Shown: positions 7,208-11,453 of the stretch, piece by piece | How positions within the stretch are numbered: the stretch's first letter is position 1 | Layout: each line of letters begins with the position of its first letter | Assembly: GCF_020742175.1 (NCBI RefSeq) | Contig: NZ_DYXM01000214.1 | Location: forward strand, 1 to 11,453 | Reading direction: 5' to 3' | DNA length: 11,453 nt | From: Dietzia timorensis | GTDB lineage: Bacteria > Actinomycetota > Actinomycetes > Mycobacteriales > Mycobacteriaceae | Translations under genes and position numbers: made by a program | The notes under the pieces: generated by a model | What the model was told of the DNA's origin: nothing | Seen by the model: the letters and a program-made list of their open reading frames with translations, nothing else | The model's database searches: none

Positions 7208-7337
7208 TGGCAGCCATCCTCGTACGCTATCGATTTCGGTAATTTTGCGCCCACGAATTCCGGCGGTTACCGCCAGGTAGTGAACGCGCACGTCTCTTAG
7301 CGTACTCACACCGAAGTGCGGTCGGTACCGTGGTGGT
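7208..7337. promoter_or_regulatory. Divergent control region between mqo and the hydrolase gene
   Basis: These 130 bases must carry the promoters of both mqo (-) and the hydrolase-mtr pair (+). On the + strand TACCGT (7326-7331) matches the actinobacterial -10 pattern TANNNT and ends 6 nt before the GTG start at 7338, as expected for a leaderless transcript; no convincing -35 is seen. For mqo, TAGCGT (7229-7224 on the - strand) also fits TANNNT, but its expected start point would cut into the GAGGA ribosome-binding site, so I do not assign it. The region also holds the inverted repeats listed separately. Confidence 0.5.
7262..7274. repeat. 13-bp palindrome GGCGGT-T-ACCGCC, candidate operator
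   Basis: Perfect 6-bp arms around one central base, located 55 bp upstream of the mqo start and 63 bp upstream of the hydrolase start. The position between two divergent genes suits a transcription-factor site. I cannot name the factor, and short GC-rich palindromes also occur by chance. Confidence 0.4.
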
Positions 7338-7358
7338 GTGCAAGGAATCTCACACCAC
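7333..7358. repeat. Inverted repeat GTGGTGTG-N10-CACACCAC over the hydrolase start codon
   Basis: A perfect 8-bp inverted repeat with arms at 7333-7340 and 7351-7358. The left arm contains the GTG start codon (7338-7340). A further CACACC occurs at 7307-7312. An 8-bp palindrome, CGGTACCG (7323-7330), overlaps the candidate -10. If transcription starts at 7338, only part of the left arm would be in the RNA, so a DNA-level operator is more likely than an RNA hairpin. Confidence 0.45.
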
Positions 7359-8390
7359 GCCATCGACACGGACCCGAGTCCGATACCAGGCAAAACAGGC
7401 GCTGCGACGCTCGGAGAATGGGGATCCGACCGGTTGGGGGACGATTATTCGTCGCTGACAATCGATCTTGGGGACGATCCCGAGGGCGAAGGACACATCA
7501 CAGCCACGCTCGTGCGCTACGATCCCGCGGTCCGAGAGCGCCCGCGCGCGGTCGTGCTGTGGGTGCACGGTTTCACGGACTACTTCTTCCATTCCCATGT
7601 CGCCGAGCGCCTCTCCGACGAGTCCATCGCCACTTACGGAATCGACCTGCGCAAATGTGGACGCTCGCTCCGGCCGGGCATGAGCGCGCATTACTCGACG
7701 AACCTCTCCCGCTACGGGGCCGAGCTCGACGCGGCCATCGCCGCGATCCGCGCAGACACCTCCGCCCCAATCGTGCCGATCTGCCACTCGACCGGAGGCC
7801 TCATCGTTCCGCTGTGGCTGGCCGACCGGCGCGACGCCGGCGCGTTCCCTGACGTCGCCGGTCTCGTCCTCAACAGCCCCTGGCTGGAGTTTGACGTCGA
7901 CGCGTTCGTACCCTTCAGGGCAAGCCGCATCATGCCCGCCGTCGACGGTCTGATCGCCGCCCTCGGCAAACTCGCCCCGAAACGCGTTCTCCCCCTGCCG
8001 ACGAACGAGACCTACGGTTCGTCGCTCTCGTCCTCGCGCCTGGGGGAATTCGACTACGAGCGCGCGCTCAAGCCCATCGACAGCGCCGGTGTGCGTCCCG
8101 GCTGGCTGGCCGCAGTCCGGCGCGGGCAACTGCGGCTGCAGAAGGGTCTCGACCTCGATCTGCCCGTGCTCATGCTTCGATCGGAGCGTTCGAGCAGATG
8201 GCGCACCGACGCCGACCTCATTCTCGATGTCCGTTCGATGAAGAAGTACGGGCCACGCATTTCACGCTGCTTAACCGACACGCCGCTCGCCGGCGCGAGG
8301 CACGACGTCCTACTCTCGACGATCGACGTCCGCGAAAAGGCGGTAGCCGAGCTCATCAGCTGGATGGACGCCCAATCGATCGGTGTGTAA
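7338..8390 (+). CDS. Alpha/beta hydrolase (serine aminopeptidase S33 / lysophospholipase-like)
   Basis: A 350-aa, probably cytoplasmic alpha/beta-hydrolase fold protein with no signal peptide. The oxyanion-hole motif is WVHGFTDYFFH at 75-85. The nucleophile elbow is ICHSTGGL, with Ser151 as nucleophile; Cys149 replaces the first Gly of the classical GxSxG. Asp297 in LILDV and His322 in GARHDVLLS are the likely other members of the catalytic triad. The family resembles monoacylglycerol lipases and lysophospholipases, but the substrate is unknown. The GTG start has no Shine-Dalgarno; a TANNNT hexamer 6 nt upstream suggests leaderless translation. It is followed after 41 nt by mtr on the same strand. 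The same pairing occurs, from memory, in M. tuberculosis (Rv2854-Rv2855), which hints at co-expression, although mtr has its own ribosome-binding site. The fold is certain; the function is not. Confidence 0.88.
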   Translation: MQGISHHAIDTDPSPIPGKTGAATLGEWGSDRLGDDYSSLTIDLGDDPEGEGHITATLVRYDPAVRERPRAVVLWVHGFTDYFFHSHVAERLSDESIATYGIDLRKCGRSLRPGMSAHYSTNLSRYGAELDAAIAAIRADTSAPIVPICHSTGGLIVPLWLADRRDAGAFPDVAGLVLNSPWLEFDVDAFVPFRASRIMPAVDGLIAALGKLAPKRVLPLPTNETYGSSLSSSRLGEFDYERALKPIDSAGVRPGWLAAVRRGQLRLQKGLDLDLPVLMLRSERSSRWRTDADLILDVRSMKKYGPRISRCLTDTPLAGARHDVLLSTIDVREKAVAELISWMDAQSIGV

Positions 8391-8412
8391 GCACCCTCAT
8401 AGATTCATAGCC

Positions 8413-8420
8413 AAAGGAGA
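8413..8420 (+). promoter_or_regulatory. Ribosome-binding site of mtr
   Basis: AAAGGAGA, with the GGAG core ending 12 nt before the ATG of mtr. The match to the anti-Shine-Dalgarno is strong, though the spacing is slightly long. It supports the chosen start and contrasts with the preceding gene, which has no such site. Confidence 0.65.
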
Positions 8421-8431
8421 CACGACACAAC

Positions 8432-9832
8432 ATGTCCGAGAATTCGGTCGACGAACACTTCGACGTCATCATCATCGGCACCGGATCGGGAAATTCCCTG
8501 CCGAGTGAGGACTTTGCAGACAAGAAGATCGCCATCTGCGAAGAGTGGACGTTCGGCGGCACTTGCCTCAATCGCGGGTGCATCCCGACCAAGATGTTCG
8601 TCTTCCCCGCCGACCAGGCCGAAGCCGCGTCCACCAACGCCCGTCTCGGTATCGACACGCAATTCGGCGGGGCGAACTGGTCCGAGATCGTCGACCGGAT
8701 CTTCTCCCAGCGGATCGATAAAATCGCCGAAGGTGGCGAAAACTACCGCCGAAACGAGTGCGAGAACATCACCGTCTACGACGGCCATGCCCGGTTCGTC
8801 GGTCCCCGCACCATCGATACCGGAACCGGGTCCACCATCTCCGCAGACACGATCCTCATCGCCGCCGGTGCACGTGTCGCGGTTCCGCAGATCGTCACCG
8901 ACTCCGGGATCGATTACCACACGAGCGACACGATTATGCGCATTCCCGAGCCGCCGAAATCCCTGGTCATTCTGGGTTCTGGGTACATCGCCGCAGAGTT
9001 CGCGCACGTGTTCTCAGCCTTCGGCACCTCCGTGTCGGTGATCGGTCGCTCGGGGCGCCTTCTCAAGCACACCGACACAACGATCAGCGAGACCTTCACC
9101 GAGGCGGTGTCCGATAAGTGGGATCTGCACCTCGGGAAGACGCCGCAGAAGGTGTCCGCTCGGGCCGACGGCACGGGAGCCAAGGTTGATTTCCCCGATG
9201 GCTCGTCCGTCGAAGGCGACATGCTCCTCGTGGCCACGGGCCGCAAGCCCAACGCCGACCTTCTCGACGCCGAAGCCGCGGGCATCGAGCTCGACGGCGA
9301 CCGCGTCAAGGTCGACGAGTTCGGACGGACTTCGGCCGATGGCGTGTGGGCGATCGGAGATATCTCCTCCCCCTACCAGCTCAAGCACGTAGCAAACCAC
9401 GAGCTGCGCGTCGTCCAGCACAACCTTCTGCACCCGGACGATCTTCGTTCGTTCAATCATGACGTCGTCCCGTACGCGGTCTTTTCCTCGCCGCAGATCG
9501 CCGGCGCGGGCATGACCGAAGAGGAGGCTCTCGCCGCCGGTCACGACATCACGGTCAAGGTGCAGCAGTATTCCGATGTCGCCTACGGCTGGGCCATGGT
9601 GGAGCCGGTCGGCATCGTCAAGCTCATCGCCGATCGCTCCACAGGCCGCATCCTCGGCTCGCATATCCTCGGCCACGAGGCCTCGATCCTCATTCAGCCG
9701 CTCGTCCAGGCGATGACATTCGGCCTCGGCGTCCAAGACATGGCGCGCGGACAGTACTGGATCCACCCCGCGCTCACCGAGGTCGTCGAGAACGCACTGC
9801 TCGGACTGGATTTCCCTGACCGCGGCTTCTAG
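8432..9832 (+). CDS. mtr: Mycothione reductase
   Basis: A 466-aa FAD-dependent disulfide reductase that uses NADPH to reduce mycothione (mycothiol disulfide) to mycothiol, the actinobacterial counterpart of glutathione reductase. The N-terminal FAD motif is DVIIIGTGSGNS at 11-22. The redox-active disulfide is Cys45/Cys50 in GGTCLNRGCIPTKM. The NADPH-binding Rossmann motif is ILGSGYIAAEF at 180-190 and the second FAD contact is WAIGDIS around 306-312. The C-terminal catalytic pair is His445/Glu450 in IHPALTE. The unusual N-terminal sequence GTGSGNSLP and the short redox motif separate it from lipoamide dehydrogenase and mercuric reductase, though a related pyridine-nucleotide disulfide oxidoreductase is the only alternative. 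The ATG at 8432 is preceded by a good ribosome-binding site. It converges on cobQ with 15 nt between the stop codons. Confidence 0.94.
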   Translation: MSENSVDEHFDVIIIGTGSGNSLPSEDFADKKIAICEEWTFGGTCLNRGCIPTKMFVFPADQAEAASTNARLGIDTQFGGANWSEIVDRIFSQRIDKIAEGGENYRRNECENITVYDGHARFVGPRTIDTGTGSTISADTILIAAGARVAVPQIVTDSGIDYHTSDTIMRIPEPPKSLVILGSGYIAAEFAHVFSAFGTSVSVIGRSGRLLKHTDTTISETFTEAVSDKWDLHLGKTPQKVSARADGTGAKVDFPDGSSVEGDMLLVATGRKPNADLLDAEAAGIELDGDRVKVDEFGRTSADGVWAIGDISSPYQLKHVANHELRVVQHNLLHPDDLRSFNHDVVPYAVFSSPQIAGAGMTEEEALAAGHDITVKVQQYSDVAYGWAMVEPVGIVKLIADRSTGRILGSHILGHEASILIQPLVQAMTFGLGVQDMARGQYWIHPALTEVVENALLGLDFPDRGF

Positions 9833-9845
9833 CCGGCAACGCCGG
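9833..9845. terminator. Small hairpin between the convergent mtr and cobQ stops
   Basis: CCGGC-AAC-GCCGG forms a 5-bp, all G-C stem with a 3-nt loop and fills almost all of the 15-nt gap between the two stops. It has no U-run. It is the only candidate for a bidirectional terminator here, but it is short and could be chance. Confidence 0.3.
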
Positions 9846-9847
9846 GC

Positions 9848-11395
9848 CTACTCTGCGGGCTCCTCGCCGCGAGCGAGCCGTAGGGTCGGCCCGAACCGTG
9901 GCGCGGACGAGGCCATCTCGACGATCGCGTCCACGTCCAGCGCCTGTTCAACCGCATCGGCGATGACGTCGAGCTGCCGCATTCGCTCCGACGCCACGCA
10001 CGTGTCGTCCGCAACGATGAATCCGGGGACACGCGCCGAGAGTGCGCCGCGCAGGAAAACCCGCCGCCACTCGTCGTTGGCGAACAGGCCGTGAATGTGG
10101 CTTCCGTAGACGTTGCCACGGCGCGCGCCCTCGGGAGCGCCTGCGACGGCGTGCAGCGGTTCGGCGTCATTCCTACGCACCTGCCCATGGTGGATCTCGT
10201 ACCCCTGGACCGTCATGTTGCCCTCGAACAACCTCACCGGTCCCTCGAGGGACTGCACGGTTTTGCTGCTGCTGAACTCGATATCGACGGGGAGAAGGTC
10301 GAGGCCGCTCACGGGTCCACCAGGGTGCTGGGACTCGACGGCGTCATCTATCCGGTGGGACAGCATCTGGAATCCACCGCAGATCCCGAAGATCACGGCT
10401 CCGTCGCTATGCGCGTCGGCGATGGCGACGTCGAGGCCCCGCTCGCGGAGCCATGCGAGGTCGGCGACCGTCGACTTGGAACCGGGGATGACGACGAAAT
10501 CGGCGGCGCTCACGTCGGCGGGGTTGTCGACCCAGCGCACGCGCACCCCGGGCTCCATGGCAAGTGCCTCAACGTCCGTAGAGTTCGAGACCCGCGGCAA
10601 CCGGATCGCGGCAACGTCGAGCCACCGACTCCCCGCGGGTGGCTGAGGGCGGCCGACCGTCGCCCCCGGGGTAACGCCTAGCCCGTCTTCGGTGTCGATC
10701 CAAAGGTCGGTCAGGAACGGGACGACACCGAGAACGACGCGGCCCGTGGTCTCCTCGACCCAGTCGAGCCCAGGTCTGAGTAGGGATAAATCACCGCGAA
10801 ATTTGTTGACGATGAACCCGGCAACCCGAGTTTGATCGTCGGTGCCAAGTGCGGCGAGCGTGCCTAGGAAGTGTGCGAGCACTCCGCCTCGGTCGATGTC
10901 GCCGACGATGAGGACCGGAATGTCCGCGGCTTCGGCGAGACCCATGTTCGCGATGTCGCTGTCGCGGAGGTTGACCTCCGCGGCAGACCCGGCGCCTTCG
11001 CAGAGGACGACATCATATGTGTCGCGCAAGTCGTCGAGCGCATCGGCTACGACGCTGCGCAAATGGGAACGCCGCTCGTGATAGTCCGCGGCGGTGATGG
11101 TCCCGGACACACGACCCCGCACGACTACCTGCGAGCGGTGATCGGACCCGGGCTTGAGGAGAACAGGGTTGAACAGTGTGCTCGGCGCGAGCCCGCAAGC
11201 CTCCGCCTGGAGAGCCTGCGCTCTCCCGATTTCTCCGCCGTCCGCCGTCACTGCCGAATTGTTCGACATGTTTTGCGCCTTGAACGGCGCGACGGAGATC
11301 CCCCGGCGCGCCAGGGCGCGGCAGAGCCCGGCCACCACCATCGATTTACCGGCGTCCGATGTTGTCCCTGCGATGAGGATGGCCGACGCTGGCAC
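9848..11395 (-). CDS. cobQ: Cobyric acid synthase
   Basis: A 515-aa glutamine-dependent amidotransferase that amidates the b, d, e and g side chains of adenosylcobyrinic acid a,c-diamide, giving adenosylcobyric acid. The N-terminal ATPase domain has IAGTTSDAGKS at 8-18, APFKAQNMSNNS at 36-47, LCEGAGSAAEVNL at 131-143 and VGDIDRGGV at 164-172, all characteristic of CobQ rather than CobB. The glutamine amidotransferase domain has VIPGSKST at 302-309, nucleophile Cys339 in GICGGFQML, GYEIHHG at 398-404 and catalytic His435 in SHIHGLF. Length is normal. The GTG start at 11395-11393 lies only 4 nt after the stop of the upstream gene, with GGAG about 10 nt before it inside that gene's end. Expression is therefore probably coupled to the upstream gene, not to the cobO-cobB-cobA cluster about 4 kb away. 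Confidence 0.95.
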   Translation of the reverse strand: MPASAILIAGTTSDAGKSMVVAGLCRALARRGISVAPFKAQNMSNNSAVTADGGEIGRAQALQAEACGLAPSTLFNPVLLKPGSDHRSQVVVRGRVSGTITAADYHERRSHLRSVVADALDDLRDTYDVVLCEGAGSAAEVNLRDSDIANMGLAEAADIPVLIVGDIDRGGVLAHFLGTLAALGTDDQTRVAGFIVNKFRGDLSLLRPGLDWVEETTGRVVLGVVPFLTDLWIDTEDGLGVTPGATVGRPQPPAGSRWLDVAAIRLPRVSNSTDVEALAMEPGVRVRWVDNPADVSAADFVVIPGSKSTVADLAWLRERGLDVAIADAHSDGAVIFGICGGFQMLSHRIDDAVESQHPGGPVSGLDLLPVDIEFSSSKTVQSLEGPVRLFEGNMTVQGYEIHHGQVRRNDAEPLHAVAGAPEGARRGNVYGSHIHGLFANDEWRRVFLRGALSARVPGFIVADDTCVASERMRQLDVIADAVEQALDVDAIVEMASSAPRFGPTLRLARGEEPAE

Positions 11396-11399
11396 GCCG

Positions 11400-11453
11400 C
11401 TACAGCTCCGGGCCGAAGGCCTCGATCCCGCCGGTGGGGACGGTGAGGATCTC
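11400..11453 (-). CDS. C-terminal end of an upstream gene, possibly methionine aminopeptidase
   Basis: The frame is open from the right edge to a TAG at 11402-11400, giving 17 residues (EILTVPTGGIEAFGPEL). It is in frame with no other stop and sits 4 nt before cobQ on the same strand, so it is very probably the end of a real gene in the same transcript. The EILT segment resembles the end of type I methionine aminopeptidases (usually ..GP-x-x-LT), and map lies near mtr in related genomes as far as I recall. Seventeen residues are too few for a firm identification. Confidence 0.4.
   Translation of the reverse strand, partial: EILTVPTGGIEAFGPEL

Noticed and set aside
7224..7229. TAGCGT as the -10 box of mqo
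   Set aside because: The expected transcript start would fall inside the GAGGA ribosome-binding site at 7221-7217, so the two signals are hard to reconcile.
6089..7300. A 403-codon open frame on the + strand opposite mqo
   Set aside because: It is the antisense shadow of a high-GC gene. The opposite strand encodes an unmistakable Mqo with all family motifs, and the shadow product resembles no family.
7208..7393. A 62-codon upstream extension of the mqo reading frame to 7393
   Set aside because: It overlaps the divergent hydrolase gene, has no family resemblance and no ribosome-binding site, while GTG 7207 has GAGGA at 9 nt and matches the usual N-terminus of Mqo.
9014..9766. A 250-codon - strand frame opposite mtr
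   Set aside because: It is an antisense shadow of mtr, which has all catalytic motifs on the + strand.

Overview
The window looks like chromosomal DNA of a high-GC actinobacterium, most likely a mycolic-acid former (Mycobacteriales/Corynebacteriales, for example a Corynebacterium- or Dietzia-like organism). The main evidence is a mycothione reductase, which is specific to mycothiol-using actinobacteria, together with a membrane-associated malate:quinone oxidoreductase, many GTG starts and a gene order I recall from Mycobacterium tuberculosis (cysG-cobB-cobO-chelatase-...-mqo, then hydrolase-mtr). No insertion sequence, phage gene, CRISPR array, tRNA or rRNA is visible.

Layout. Bases 2-241 (+) are the C-terminal end of an unidentified membrane protein that converges on cobA. 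Bases 238-5583 (-) form a compact cobalamin block, transcribed right to left: a fused AAA+/von Willebrand-A chelatase (ChlI-ChlD type), then cobO, cobB and cobA/cysG. The last three are tightly packed, with a 7-nt and a 4-nt overlap. A GC-rich hairpin (5650-5689) separates this block from mqo (5714-7207, -). A divergent control region (7208-7337) lies between mqo and a + strand pair: an alpha/beta hydrolase (7338-8390) and mycothione reductase mtr (8432-9832). Cobyric acid synthase cobQ (9848-11395, -) converges on mtr. The last 54 bases hold the end of a further - strand gene, possibly methionine aminopeptidase.

How the genes work together. CobA makes precorrin-2 from uroporphyrinogen III. 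CobB amidates the a and c side chains of the corrin ring, CobO adenosylates the cobalt, and CobQ amidates b, d, e and g. The fused chelatase has no corrin-binding CobN-like subunit here; it probably powers metal insertion with a large subunit encoded elsewhere. Mqo feeds electrons from malate to quinone, and Mtr keeps mycothiol reduced. These two are neighbours rather than pathway partners of the cobalamin genes.

Most of the window is a conserved metabolic region. The points worth a second look are the mqo/hydrolase control region (apparent leaderless start plus several short inverted repeats), the chelatase fusion with its very acidic linker, and the shortened dehydrogenase-like half of CobA. 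I see no clear evidence of an undescribed system.
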